Source: Acinetobacter pecorum
Lineage (GTDB): Bacteria > Pseudomonadota > Gammaproteobacteria > Pseudomonadales > Moraxellaceae
Length of the DNA: 64,000 nt
Direction: 5' to 3'
Assembly: GCF_014837015.1 (NCBI RefSeq)
Contig: NZ_JACSPT010000002.1
Coordinates: 62,001 to 126,000, forward strand
In this document: piece by piece, positions 45,916 to 55,415 of the stretch
How the letters are laid out: the number at the start of each line of letters is the position of its first letter
How positions within the stretch are numbered: position 1 is the stretch's first letter
The notes under the pieces: model-generated
Database searches by the model: none
The model's input: the letters and a program-made list of their open reading frames with translations, nothing else
Told to the model about the DNA's origin: nothing
Translations under genes and position numbers: made by a program

Positions 45916-47256
45916 ATGCTTATTCAGCACATACGACTTTTAGTTGCTGGTACCGCCTGTGCATCTTTCCTGACTATGACAGGATGTACGATGCCTTCCA
46001 AAACGCCCATTACTGATAGTTATGGTTCCGATCCAGATTTACCTAAACCACAATCAAGCTTGCTGCCTACGGTCAATATTGCGCCTGCCAAAGGCTGGCC
46101 TGTGGGTGAAATGCCTATACCTGCGACAGGTTTAAAAGTTCAGGCATTTGCCAAAGGACTGCGACATCCACGCTGGTTGTATGTATTGCCGAATGGTGAT
46201 GTGCTGGTGGCTGAAACGGATGCACCGCCCAAGCCTGATGATAGTAAAGGGATCAAAGGAAAAATCATGAAGTGGGTAATGCAGCGCGCCGGCTCATCGC
46301 ATCCTAGTGCCAACCGCATCACACTACTTCGGGACAGTAACGGAGATGGGGTTGCTGAACAAAAAACCGTATTCTTGCAAAATCTCAATTCTCCATTTGG
46401 TATGGTGCTGATTGGCAATACATTGTATGTAGCCAATACTGATGCCTTGATGCGCTTTCCTTATCAGAACGGGATGACTCAAATCACAGCAGCCGGTAAC
46501 AAGGTGCTCGATTTACCGGCAGGCCGTTTAAACCATCACTGGACCAAAAATGTTATTGCCAATCCTGCAGGCAATAAACTTTATATCACAGTGGGTTCCA
46601 ACAGTAATGTGGCTGAAAATGGCTTAGAGCAGGAGCAGGGCCGGGCACTCATTATGGAGTTTGATTTGAATAGTGCCCAAGCTCGACCTTATGCAACCGG
46701 ACTACGTAATCCGAATGGCATGGACTGGCAACCCCAGAGCGGCGCACTCTGGACGGTGGTAAATGAACGTGATGAGCTCGGCAATGATCTGGTTCCTGAT
46801 TATTTGACCTCTGTCAAAGAGGGCGCTTTTTATGGCTGGCCTTATAGTTATTATGGTCAGCATGTTGATACACGGGTCAAACCGCAAAACCCTGCCTTAG
46901 TTGGGCGAGCAATTCCACCGGATTATGCATTAGGCAATCATACTGCCTCATTGGGCTTGGCTTTCTATAGGGCAGATCTGATGCCTCAATATCGTGATGG
47001 GGCACTGATTGGTCAGCATGGCTCGTGGAACCGCAAACCACATAGCGGCTATAAAGTGATTTTTGTTCCCTTTCAAAATGGCCAACCAGTCGGACAGCCT
47101 CAGGATGTTTTGACCGGATTTCTAAGTGATCAAGGGAAAGCATATGGACGTCCTGTTGGTGTAGCAGTGGATTCTTCAGGAGCCATTTTAGTGGCAGATG
47201 ATGTCGGAGACGTGATCTGGCGGGTATCACCCTTGAGTACAAGACCCAAAAAATAA
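45916..47256 (+). CDS. PQQ-dependent sugar/sorbosone-type dehydrogenase lipoprotein
   Basis: 446 residues. A lipoprotein signal with lipobox MTGC at about residue 24 is followed by a six-bladed beta-propeller of the soluble-glucose/sorbosone dehydrogenase group: [57 protein letters not shown] and [34 protein letters not shown]. Likely a periplasmic, membrane-anchored enzyme oxidising sugars or aldoses with PQQ. PQQ biosynthesis genes are not nearby. Monocistronic. Confidence 0.85.
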   Translation: MLIQHIRLLVAGTACASFLTMTGCTMPSKTPITDSYGSDPDLPKPQSSLLPTVNIAPAKGWPVGEMPIPATGLKVQAFAKGLRHPRWLYVLPNGDVLVAETDAPPKPDDSKGIKGKIMKWVMQRAGSSHPSANRITLLRDSNGDGVAEQKTVFLQNLNSPFGMVLIGNTLYVANTDALMRFPYQNGMTQITAAGNKVLDLPAGRLNHHWTKNVIANPAGNKLYITVGSNSNVAENGLEQEQGRALIMEFDLNSAQARPYATGLRNPNGMDWQPQSGALWTVVNERDELGNDLVPDYLTSVKEGAFYGWPYSYYGQHVDTRVKPQNPALVGRAIPPDYALGNHTASLGLAFYRADLMPQYRDGALIGQHGSWNRKPHSGYKVIFVPFQNGQPVGQPQDVLTGFLSDQGKAYGRPVGVAVDSSGAILVADDVGDVIWRVSPLSTRPKK

Positions 47257-47396
47257 ATCTATAAATATAAATAGGCTAAGTGCCTTATTTGGATATGGGC
47301 CTGTTGCATAGAAAAAATTGAAGCAAAAACTTTTTTTATTAAAACGTCAACATTCGGGTTGAAAAGATACAAGAGCTGAGTGGATGTAAGATAACT

Positions 47397-47424
47397 TTTA
47401 AGCTTCTTTTAAGCTTCTTTTAAG
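47397..47424 (+). promoter_or_regulatory. Three PmrA-box-like TTTAAG repeats with 11-bp period
   Basis: TTTAAG at 47397, 47408 and 47419, separated by CTTCT each time (unit CTTTTAAGCTT). This matches the PmrA/BasR consensus HTTAAD-N5-HTTAAD in triplicate, 161 bp upstream of a small membrane protein gene. Confidence 0.55.
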
Positions 47425-47584
47425 CTGGCTGAATTAGGCTCTCAAGATATTTTTAAACGTGATTTCGTATGTACAGAGATTCTGCTTATCACATTAAAAA
47501 TATCTGAATATAAGTAGCAGTTCTAGGTATCCGTAAATACTGGACTTAAAAGCTCAAGACATTGCAAAAAGAGGATTTTAAAAA

Positions 47585-47746
47585 GTGAAATCAATTATTG
47601 CATTTATTTTTCCGTGGTCATTGTTTATGACTCTTCATCGGCCAGCCGAATCGGTAGTATGTTTGCTACTTCAGATTTCGATTTTTGGCTGGATTCCTGC
47701 TGCAATCTGGGCCATATATATTTTATATCGGGATAAAATAGCTTAA
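47585..47746 (+). CDS. YqaE/Pmp3-like small membrane protein
   Basis: 53 residues beginning at GTG 47585 with AGAGGA 9 nt upstream. The sequence MKSIIAFIFPWSLFMTLHRP... LLLQISIFGWIPAAIWAIYI has two hydrophobic helices joined by a short charged turn, the pattern of YqaE/Pmp3 proteins. These small inner-membrane proteins respond to envelope, salt or cationic stress. The protein carries basic residues in the loop (LHRP) and at the C-terminus (YRDKIA). PmrA-like repeats upstream point to control by the polymyxin-resistance two-component system, but this is inference. Confidence 0.75.
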   Translation: MKSIIAFIFPWSLFMTLHRPAESVVCLLLQISIFGWIPAAIWAIYILYRDKIA

Positions 47747-47919
47747 GAAATTATTTTTGAATAAAATAAAGTGAAAAGGACTTTTGAGGCATTTCATGCA
47801 TACAAGATGACTGCGTTAATACAAGGGGGGCGTGATCGAAATAAATGCTGAAATGAGAAGAGAAGATTTAGAAAGAATTTTATATGAATTATAAATAATA
47901 TATTTTCACTAAGAAAATA

Positions 47920-48102
47920 AGCACTCCGGAGATGCCGCTGCATGTGTCGTTACCCTGAACCCGATGAGTTCAAGGAGGATGTGACGTATACTTGCTGGGT
48001 TTCCCATACGAAGATGGGCATACACTCTAAATATACAGACCACACCCATAAGTGTTAGTATCGGCAGGGGAATAGACCCGCTGGCGAACACCCCAGAGTT
48101 AA
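47920..48102 (-). ncRNA. ssrS: 6S RNA
   Basis: On the minus strand the sequence reads CTCTGGGGTGTTCGCCAGCG followed by TCTATTCCCCTGCCGATA, and ends with CTTGAACTCATCGGGTTCA, GGGTAACG and CAGCGGCATCTCCGGAGT. These match E. coli 6S RNA block for block (TGTTCGC-AGCGGG, TCCCCTG-CCGATA, CTTGAAC.GGGTTCA, GCGGCATCTC-GGAG). The 5' ACTC and 3' GAGT ends pair to close the rod. 6S RNA binds sigma-70 RNA polymerase in stationary phase. It lies 98 bp downstream of zapA, the expected neighbour. Ends are estimated from the closing stem. Confidence 0.9.
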
Positions 48103-48199
48103 GTTAATTATAAACAATAATGCCGGTGTGGCAACTCCATGCTGTTCATGAACTGTAAACAGTTCATTCGAATGTCTGAAGTTTAAGCGGAATATGTGA

Positions 48200-48487
48200 T
48201 TATTCAGTAAGTTCTTCAACTTCTTCTAAAATGGTTTGTAACAAACGTTCGCAATGTCCGTATTGTTGCAGGGACCGGTTCATGCTCAGAACTTCCTGCA
48301 TCAACTCAAGTGCTACCATAATAATCAGTTTACTAGGTTCCATGCGTGGAGCTTTACGACGAAATTCATCATACTTTTCATTTAATAACTGTGCCGCACG
48401 CTGTAATTCTTCCTGCTTGTCAGGGGGCGAGGCTAAACGGAAACTATGCCCCAATACTCTGAGATCGATTGCAATTTGTTCACTCAT
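48200..48487 (-). CDS. zapA: Cell division protein ZapA
   Basis: 95 residues. Small dimer-forming protein that cross-links FtsZ filaments. Matches ZapA from the N-terminal VLGHSFRLASPPDKQEELQ, the RAAQLLNEKYDEFRRK helix, and a C-terminal coiled coil with LIIMVALELMQEVL. Its ATG overlaps the TGA of the upstream ZapB-like gene (ATGA), so the two are cotranslated. The 6S RNA gene follows downstream. Confidence 0.95.
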   Translation of the reverse strand: MSEQIAIDLRVLGHSFRLASPPDKQEELQRAAQLLNEKYDEFRRKAPRMEPSKLIIMVALELMQEVLSMNRSLQQYGHCERLLQTILEEVEELTE

Positions 48488-49041
48488 GATGAAGCTTCCT
48501 CAATGACTTCAGTCGGATGGGCCAGTTGTTGAATTTCCTGTGCGTGATGATCCTGCGCAGTGCCAAGAATGGCCAGACGTTGAATAATTGCTTCAACCTT
48601 GGCTTTGGCATTTTCATTTTTTTGGGTTAAACGTTCAGCTTCCTGAGTCAAACGCTGGATTTCCTGCTGAGAATGACGCTGTTCAATCAGCATCTTTTCT
48701 TTAAGTACCCGCAGATCATTACGTTCAGCCAGAATTTCCTGAAAACGGTTTTTCAGATCAGTGCAGCTTTTTTCAAGTCTGCCATAACGGTCTGCCAGTG
48801 CAGTTGCATCATTATTAAGCAGTTGAAACTGGGCCCGAGAGTCCGTCAATTGTTCTGTCAGGTTTTCATTTTCTTGTTGTTTTTGCGCAATTACGCTGTT
48901 CTTTTGTTCAATTTGCAGTTGATGTTGCATTGATGAAGAGTCTTGCTCTTCGCGCAAGCTGGAATTTTCACTTTCAAGCCGTGCAAGTCGCGTTTTTAAC
49001 ACGCCGATCTGCACTTGTAGACGCTGTAATTCTTCTAACAT
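48484..49041 (-). CDS. ZapB-like coiled-coil protein
   Basis: 185 residues from the ATG at 49041; the frame is open for 59 more codons without support. Almost wholly coiled coil (LEELQRLQVQIGVLKTRLAR, ESENSSLREEQ, QKNENAKAKVEAI), rich in Glu, Gln and Lys. It matches the small coiled-coil proteins encoded upstream of zapA in Gammaproteobacteria. E. coli ZapB is 81 residues; this one is about twice as long. Overlap with zapA (ATGA) supports a joint role in Z-ring assembly, by inference. Confidence 0.75.
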   Translation of the reverse strand: MLEELQRLQVQIGVLKTRLARLESENSSLREEQDSSSMQHQLQIEQKNSVIAQKQQENENLTEQLTDSRAQFQLLNNDATALADRYGRLEKSCTDLKNRFQEILAERNDLRVLKEKMLIEQRHSQQEIQRLTQEAERLTQKNENAKAKVEAIIQRLAILGTAQDHHAQEIQQLAHPTEVIEEASS

Positions 49042-49105
49042 ATCGAGGTCGCACAGTGTTGCAAACAAAGGTAATATATAAGCAGTATAAAGATTGGATA
49101 AACGA

Positions 49106-49741
49106 ATGCAAGACGATATTTCAGGTTGGACCGAATGGCACCGCAATTTTTCTTCAATTGAGGAGATTTCCAGCCCTAGCGAACTGCATGGTTTGCTGAC
49201 GGGCATTGTTTGTGTCACTCAGGCCCCAAGCAGTGAAGAGTGGTTACAGATTTTAGAAACATTGGACGTATCTGAACTGGATGCCGAAGCATTAGAGCTG
49301 TTGACAGGCGAAGCCGAAGACATCTTCCATGCCTTGTCTGAAGATGAGCTGGATTATTTACCTTTGTTACCTGATGATGAGCATACGCTTTCAGAACGTG
49401 TGCAGGCACTAGCGGACTGGTGTGCAGGTGTAGTCTTAGGTTTTGGACTGGCATCCGGGCATATCCGCCAGGATGAAGTTGAACTGATTGAACATTTGCA
49501 GGATGTAGCCGCGGTAGAATTTGAAGATTCGGATGATGATGCTGAAGGTGAAGAAAGCTATCAGGAATTGTATGAATTTGTGCGCCTGATTCCGGTCAGT
49601 TTGTCTTTAGGACGTAAAAAAGTAGGAGTTGAAGAAACGCCACTCCTGCAGCAATTTGGTCAAAAAAATCAGCCTAACGATGCCGCTCCTACAGAGCCGC
49701 AAAGTGTTGTCGAGATTTTCTCGCCTAAACGTCCAAGTTGA
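49106..49741 (+). CDS. ygfB: YgfB-family protein (UPF0149)
   Basis: 211 residues from the ATG at 49106 (a TTG four codons upstream is less likely). UPF0149/YecA-like family: LHGLLTGIVCVTQAPSSEEW, LADWCAGVVLGFGLASG and YELYEFVRLIPVSLSL segments. P. aeruginosa YgfB affects beta-lactam tolerance via AmpDh3. The C-terminal 45 residues are not conserved. It is divergent from the zapA genes and followed by pepP, the conserved neighbour. Function in this organism is inferred. Confidence 0.88.
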   Translation: MQDDISGWTEWHRNFSSIEEISSPSELHGLLTGIVCVTQAPSSEEWLQILETLDVSELDAEALELLTGEAEDIFHALSEDELDYLPLLPDDEHTLSERVQALADWCAGVVLGFGLASGHIRQDEVELIEHLQDVAAVEFEDSDDDAEGEESYQELYEFVRLIPVSLSLGRKKVGVEETPLLQQFGQKNQPNDAAPTEPQSVVEIFSPKRPS

Positions 49742-49870
49742 TGAAATGCTGAGGTGAACTAACTCATACTTGAAATCAGGCATATATTTTGCTGTTTACA
49801 GTAAAGTTGATGGTCTGGTTTCAAGATCATATTCTAAATAAAAGTACTAAACGATAAGAAGTAAGGTGTA

Positions 49871-51205
49871 ATGAAGAAATTGACACAGGCAGTTTTTGAG
49901 GAACGTCGCGCAATCCTCGCAGGGGAAATCGGTTTACGCAGTATTGCTATTATCGCGACCAGTCCGGTAGCCATGCGTAACCGTGATGCAGATTATAAAT
50001 ACCGCGCAGACAGTAGCTTCTTATATTTAACCGGATTTGCAGAACCTGAAGCTGTTGCTGTGATTGAAACCTTTGACACTGAAGAAGAAGGCTATAGCTA
50101 CAGTTTGTTCTGCCGGGAACGTAACCGGGAAATGGAAATCTGGAATGGCTATCGTGCAGGTATTGATGGAGCCATTCAGGATTATGAGGCAGATGAAGCC
50201 TATGCGATTGATCTGCTCGATGAAGAAATTCTGGAAAAACTGCAAAATAAGGATCGGTTATTTTATCGCATCGGGCAGCATGCAGAATTTGATGCGCGTG
50301 TCGCGAAATGGATTGCAACTGCAAGTGGTGAAAGCCGTCGTGGGACTTCTGCGCCAGCACAAGTCATTCAGCTGGATCGTATTGTCGATGAAATGCGTCT
50401 GCATAAAGATGCAAATGAAATTGAACTGATGCAGATTGCCTCCGATATTTCTGCTGATGCGCATACTCAAGCAATGCTGGTAGTACGGCCGGGCATGATG
50501 GAATATGCACTGGAAGCCGAGCTAAATTATGTTTTTGGCAAAAATGGCGGTGTTCCAGCCTATAATAGTATTGTCGGTGGCGGTGAAAATGCATGCATCC
50601 TGCATTATGTAGAAAATGACAAAGAACTCAAAGATGGCGATTTAGTCCTGATTGATGCTGCGGCTGAATATCAGTTCTATGCTTCAGACATTACCCGTAC
50701 CTTTCCAGTGAATGGTAAATTTAGCCCGGAACAGAAAGCTTTATATAATGTAGTGCTGGATGCTCAAATTGCTGCAATTAATGCTGTGCAAATTGGTAAC
50801 TCGTATAAAGAACCACATAATGTTGCAGTACGCATTTTGGTACAGGGTTTGCTTGATCTTGGCTTGATGCAGGGGAATATTGACGACATCATAGAAAAAG
50901 AAGCTTTCCGCCAGTTCTACATGCATGGTACCGGACACTGGCTCGGTATGGATGTACATGATGTCGGTGCTTATAAGGTTGATGGTGAATGGCGTGCGTA
51001 TGAAGAAGGCATGGTCGTAACAGTTGAGCCGGGGCTTTACATCGCGCCCGATGATGAAACCGTAGACCCGAAATGGCGCGGTATTGGCATCCGGATTGAA
51101 GATGATGTTGTTGCTACCGAAAATGGTCCACTGGTTTTAACCGCGAAAGTGGTCAAAACGGTAGAAGAGATTGAAGCATTGATGGCAAAAGTTCAAGCTG
51201 CCTGA
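49871..51205 (+). CDS. pepP: Xaa-Pro aminopeptidase PepP
   Basis: 444 residues. Dinuclear-metal aminopeptidase P that removes N-terminal residues before Pro. Metal ligands are visible: Asp in LIDAAAEYQFY and SDITRTFP, His in HGTGHWLGMDVHDVG, Glu in VEPGLY and in GIRIEDDVV. The N-terminal domain (EERRAILAGEIGLRSIAIIA) is typical. AAGG lies upstream of the ATG. It follows ygfB as in other Gammaproteobacteria; but ubiH, normally next, is 3 kb away. Confidence 0.95.
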   Translation: MKKLTQAVFEERRAILAGEIGLRSIAIIATSPVAMRNRDADYKYRADSSFLYLTGFAEPEAVAVIETFDTEEEGYSYSLFCRERNREMEIWNGYRAGIDGAIQDYEADEAYAIDLLDEEILEKLQNKDRLFYRIGQHAEFDARVAKWIATASGESRRGTSAPAQVIQLDRIVDEMRLHKDANEIELMQIASDISADAHTQAMLVVRPGMMEYALEAELNYVFGKNGGVPAYNSIVGGGENACILHYVENDKELKDGDLVLIDAAAEYQFYASDITRTFPVNGKFSPEQKALYNVVLDAQIAAINAVQIGNSYKEPHNVAVRILVQGLLDLGLMQGNIDDIIEKEAFRQFYMHGTGHWLGMDVHDVGAYKVDGEWRAYEEGMVVTVEPGLYIAPDDETVDPKWRGIGIRIEDDVVATENGPLVLTAKVVKTVEEIEALMAKVQAA

Positions 51206-51218
51206 TCTGAGAAAACTC

Positions 51219-51249
51219 AAAAAAGCCGGTCGAAAAGACCGGCTTTTTT
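51219..51249 (+). terminator. Intrinsic terminator of pepP
   Basis: AAAAAAGCCGGTC-gaaaa-GACCGGCTTTTTT, a perfect 13-bp stem counting the A/T pairs. Confidence 0.93.
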
Positions 51250-51497
51250 ATGACACTTATATGCTGTGCAAAGTAGGCGTCTTAAAATATTTCGTAATGA
51301 TCAACAAGCAATATAACTTACGTTTATATTGAACAAGTCAAATAAAACAAACCTAATTAAAATTTACAGCTTAAAAATTGACAGGAAGTCAACACAGAAA
51401 ATCCGTTTTTAGCATCAAAGCTACATATTATATCTGCTGATATTCTCATAATTTCTCTGATACTTAAATAAACTTAAATAAAAGCAGGAGAAGACTT

Positions 51498-51737
51498 ATG
51501 AGATTAAATACGATTGACTGGATTGCTTATGCCTTGACAATTATTGGTGGCATCAATTGGGGTTTAATTGGTGCATTCGATTTTAATTTGGTCGCTGCGA
51601 TCTTTGGTGATATGAGCGCCTTATCTCGAATTATTTATGTCCTGGTTGGTTTGTCGGCATTATACCTGATCTATACAGGAACGAAGCTTGGCAAAACAGT
51701 ACACCATACAGATCATCATACCAAGGTTGTGCGTTAA
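51498..51737 (+). CDS. DUF378 family small membrane protein
   Basis: 79 residues with two membrane helices (about 7-28 and 43-65). The DUF378 signature is clear: IIGGINWGLIGAF, LVAAIFGDMSALSRIIYVLVGL SALYLI. The function of the family is unknown. The C-terminal tail is His-rich (TVHHTDHHTKVV). AGGAG lies upstream. It sits alone between two terminators in the insertion after pepP. Confidence 0.85.
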   Translation: MRLNTIDWIAYALTIIGGINWGLIGAFDFNLVAAIFGDMSALSRIIYVLVGLSALYLIYTGTKLGKTVHHTDHHTKVVR

Positions 51738-51824
51738 CCAGCTAAAGCAGATCTAGATGATTTGCATGGCTATAAGGCCAATTTTGAATAATCTAAAATC
51801 CGGCTTTAATTACGATACCAGAAT

Positions 51825-51853
51825 AAAAAACGGAGCTTAGGCTCCGTTTTTTA
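51825..51853 (+). terminator. Intrinsic terminator of the DUF378 gene
   Basis: AAAAAACGGAGC-ttag-GCTCCGTTTTTT, perfect stem; about 90 bp downstream of the DUF378 stop. Confidence 0.88.
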
Positions 51854-51992
51854 TTACTATCTTGTTAGATTTTTATTCCGTAAACAGAGATTTTCCTATA
51901 CTTTTATAAGCATAAAATTCTTGAATGATCAGAAAATTAATAACGATAATTTATTGTTAAGTTGGGTACTTATGTAGGACCAAGGAGTAAAC

Positions 51993-52489
<497 letters not shown>

Positions 52490-53109
52490 AATTAGATAAA
52501 ATTACAGCATTCAGTCTTCTAAATAGTTACTGGAAAGGCTGATGTTATTTTAGTCTGAGTGTTATCTGAAAATAAAAAACTGATTTTAGAGAAATATTAA
52601 TCATAAAAAAGTCTATAACTATTGAATTTGTACCAATAGATATTGTCTTTTTTTTCATGGAAAATGTGATGATTTACCTTTTTACTAATATGAGAAGATG
52701 GAAGGTACTTAAAAATTTTTATATTATTTTAATTGATATTTAAACTATAGTACTAACATTAATTTTATGGTTGTATGTTAAGAAAATAAAGTGAGGACAT
52801 TAATATACAACTATAATAAAGATAGTTAATAAAATGATCAGTGCTCAGTCTTATCTTAAGGGCTCTTAATTAGTAATACGCTGTTTAATGAATCTATATT
52901 AAATCAAATATTAAGAAGAAATTATTTGCCATCTAGAATAGTTTGATTGTATTAAATATGGGAACTAGGTTTAAGTATAGTGTACTTACTCAATTACTAG
53001 CCTCAATATTTTGTATTTCAGGTGAAATGTTTTATCTGGGATTTGATTAATATAAACCATACCAGCTCCAGGAATATTGAAATTTATAAGATTAAGGACG
53101 TACCTCAAT
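52490..53109. other. AT-rich gap, probable decayed coding DNA
   Basis: About 620 bp without an intact gene. Very AT-rich. One frame segment (about 52603-52743, KSITIEFVPIDIV... TNMRRWKVLKNFYI) and a shorter earlier one look like fragments of a larger protein broken by stops, but no family is recognisable. Confidence 0.4.
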
Positions 53110-53913
53110 ATGAAAATACCAAAAATAATTCATCAAATTCATACAAAAGGAATAAATTTTCTATCAGAAGAAGATAGAACGGCAAGGGCTGTTCTTCTGA
53201 AAAATAATCCTGATTGGGAATACCGTTTTTATGATTATAATGACATGGTAGATTTTGTTAAAAATCATTATTCTTCCAGATATTTAAATGCGTTTCTTAA
53301 AATAAATCCATTATATGGCGCTGCACAAACTGATTATTTTCGATACTTATTGCTTTATAGCTTAGGTGGGGCATATTTTGATTTAAAAAGTTTTACCACC
53401 TGTAGTTTAAGTGACATTCTTTTAGAAGATGATGAACTGCTGGTCTTTGAATGGCAAGGAGGAGCAGCTGAATATGAAGAGTTCGGAAAGCATACACAGA
53501 TTAAAAGAGGTAAAGAATACCAACAATGGAATATTATATCTTCGCCGGGAAATAAATATTTGGCCAATGTGGTTGAAAAAATAACAGAAAATTTAGAAAA
53601 CTATACTTATATTAAATTTGGATATGGCTGGAGTGGTGTACTGAAAACCACGGGACCTATTCCCTATACCAATGCCATAGATGAAGTTACTGATAAGCAT
53701 GGACTGCGTTGTCTGGGAAGCAGTTGTCAAAATGGAATTATTTATAGAGATAACACTTTACCTAGAAGATTGGACCGTAGTCACTATTCAAGACAAACTA
53801 AACCAATTATTAGCTCAGAGAGCTTGTTGGAAAAAATAGAAGCTGAAATTTTATTAATACTTTTTAAAATCTTCAATTTTATAAAAAGATATCTTAGAAA
53901 AATGATCTATTAA
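53110..53913 (+). CDS. GT32-like glycosyltransferase (capsule/LOS type)
   Basis: 267 residues from the ATG at 53110, which has AAGGA 11 nt upstream. The N-terminus KIPKIIHQIHTKG and YGAAQTDYFRYLLLYSLGGAYFD are hallmarks of GT32/Och1-like sugar transferases. The DXD metal motif position reads DLK instead of D-x-D (GGAYFDLKSFTTC), so activity or metal use may differ. A basic amphipathic C-terminal tail (ILFKIFNFIKRYLRKM) suggests membrane association. Sugar donor and acceptor unknown. It lies in an AT-rich insertion beside a ddl pseudogene, consistent with transfer. Confidence 0.75.
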   Translation: MKIPKIIHQIHTKGINFLSEEDRTARAVLLKNNPDWEYRFYDYNDMVDFVKNHYSSRYLNAFLKINPLYGAAQTDYFRYLLLYSLGGAYFDLKSFTTCSLSDILLEDDELLVFEWQGGAAEYEEFGKHTQIKRGKEYQQWNIISSPGNKYLANVVEKITENLENYTYIKFGYGWSGVLKTTGPIPYTNAIDEVTDKHGLRCLGSSCQNGIIYRDNTLPRRLDRSHYSRQTKPIISSESLLEKIEAEILLILFKIFNFIKRYLRKMIY

Positions 53914-54206
53914 AAATATAAAATTATTTTGGGTGAATTTTTATTCACTTTAATTTTTTCTACAGTTTTGAAAATAGATTCTAATTTTTTCTTTTAAATA
54001 AGAGCTAAGCTGATTGACCGGGTATTTTTAGTAGTAATGCATTTCAGCCTTTGTCTGGTCTGCCAGACAGCAGAACATTGAGGTCAAAACAAGCTACAAC
54101 AACAGCATGTATCACAATGTCAAAATCTCGAGTCATGATGTAATATAAAATCCATCATGATTATAAGTATCTATCTGCATAGATACGACATTGAAAGGAT
54201 TACAGC

Positions 54207-55415
54207 ATGCAACAAGAAGTCATCATTGTCGGTGGTGGGATGGTGGGCTTAAGCCTCGCATTAATGTTGGCGAAAACCAATATTGCAGTCAAACTTTTGG
54301 AAGCCATCAAATACCCAAATTATGATGATGAAAATCTTGCGCCGTATCATTCCAGTTTTGATGCACGTAATAGCGCCTTGTCACGTCGTAGCGTACAAAT
54401 CTATCAGGAGCTTGGACTTTGGAATGCCTTGCAAGAACATGCCACCCCAATTCTGGAAGTGAATATTACCGAACAGGGCAGTTTTGGTAAGGCCCGACTG
54501 AAAGCCGAGCAGGAAAAAGTCGAAAGCTTTGGTCAGGTCATTGAAAATGCCTGGCTTGGTCGGGTGCTTCTCACTCAAGTCAAAAAAGAGCCATTGATTG
54601 AACTGATTGATGGGGTGCAGGTGACCTCACTGACTCAAGATACAGACTTTGCTTATATCGAAGCGCATCGGGGCGAATCTGAACTGAAATTACAGTCCAA
54701 ACTGGTTATTGCTGCCGATGGACGGGATTCTTTCTGTCGTAAGGCTTTGGGTATTGGTGCGTCAGAACATGATTATGATCAGGTCGCGATTGTGACCACA
54801 GTGCAAACGTCGAAGCCACATGGTCATGTGGGGTTTGAGCGTTTCAGTCATTTAGGCCCTTTGGCACTGTTGCCCTTACCGGGTGAATATCGCCGTTCAG
54901 TGGTCTGGCCTGTGAAAAAAGGTACTGAAGGAGAATGGTTGGGAGAAGAAAATGACCAGCATTTTCTGGATGCCTTGCAGGAAACGTATGGCGATCGTGC
55001 CGGAAAATTCCAGAAAACCGGAAAACGGTTCAGTTTTTCCTTATCTCAAGTGTTAGCTGAAAAGCAGGCTGTTGGTCGTGTAGTGCTCATGGGTAATGCA
55101 GCACATACGATTCATCCGGTCGCTGGACAGGGCTTTAACCTGTGTATGCGTGATGCGCATGTATTGGTGCGTTACCTGAAAGAGCAGCAGGCACAAGGCT
55201 CAGACTTGGGCGATGCTGCAATATTGCTAGACTATGAGAAATCCCGTCTCAGTGACCAGCAGCGTGTGATCAAGTTCTGTGATTCAGTGGTACGCGGTTT
55301 CAGTAACCAGAATCCGTTTTTAAAATTGATGCGTAATACAGGTTTAGTCGCATTTGATACGATTCCAGGCATCAAGCCACTCGTTGCAAATTATGCCATG
55401 GGGTTAAAAGCATGA
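54207..55415 (+). CDS. ubiH: UbiH-type FAD-dependent ubiquinone biosynthesis monooxygenase
   Basis: 402 residues. FAD hydroxylase of the ubiquinone ring, probably C1 (UbiH). The FAD motif VIIVGGGMVGLSLALM is at residues 5-20, DARNSALSRRS is near 50, the DG motif AADGRDSFCRK near 170, and GNAAHTIHPVAGQGFNLCMRD near 305; GNAA rather than GDAA at this point favours UbiH. It overlaps the start of the next hydroxylase gene by 4 bp (ATGA). Normally it directly follows pepP; here an insertion separates them. Confidence 0.92.
   Translation: MQQEVIIVGGGMVGLSLALMLAKTNIAVKLLEAIKYPNYDDENLAPYHSSFDARNSALSRRSVQIYQELGLWNALQEHATPILEVNITEQGSFGKARLKAEQEKVESFGQVIENAWLGRVLLTQVKKEPLIELIDGVQVTSLTQDTDFAYIEAHRGESELKLQSKLVIAADGRDSFCRKALGIGASEHDYDQVAIVTTVQTSKPHGHVGFERFSHLGPLALLPLPGEYRRSVVWPVKKGTEGEWLGEENDQHFLDALQETYGDRAGKFQKTGKRFSFSLSQVLAEKQAVGRVVLMGNAAHTIHPVAGQGFNLCMRDAHVLVRYLKEQQAQGSDLGDAAILLDYEKSRLSDQQRVIKFCDSVVRGFSNQNPFLKLMRNTGLVAFDTIPGIKPLVANYAMGLKA

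Noticed and set aside
47290-47330. GGGCCTGTTGCATAG, similar to an IS6-family end
   Set aside because: Only one short partial match, no partner inverted repeat and no transposase remnant nearby.
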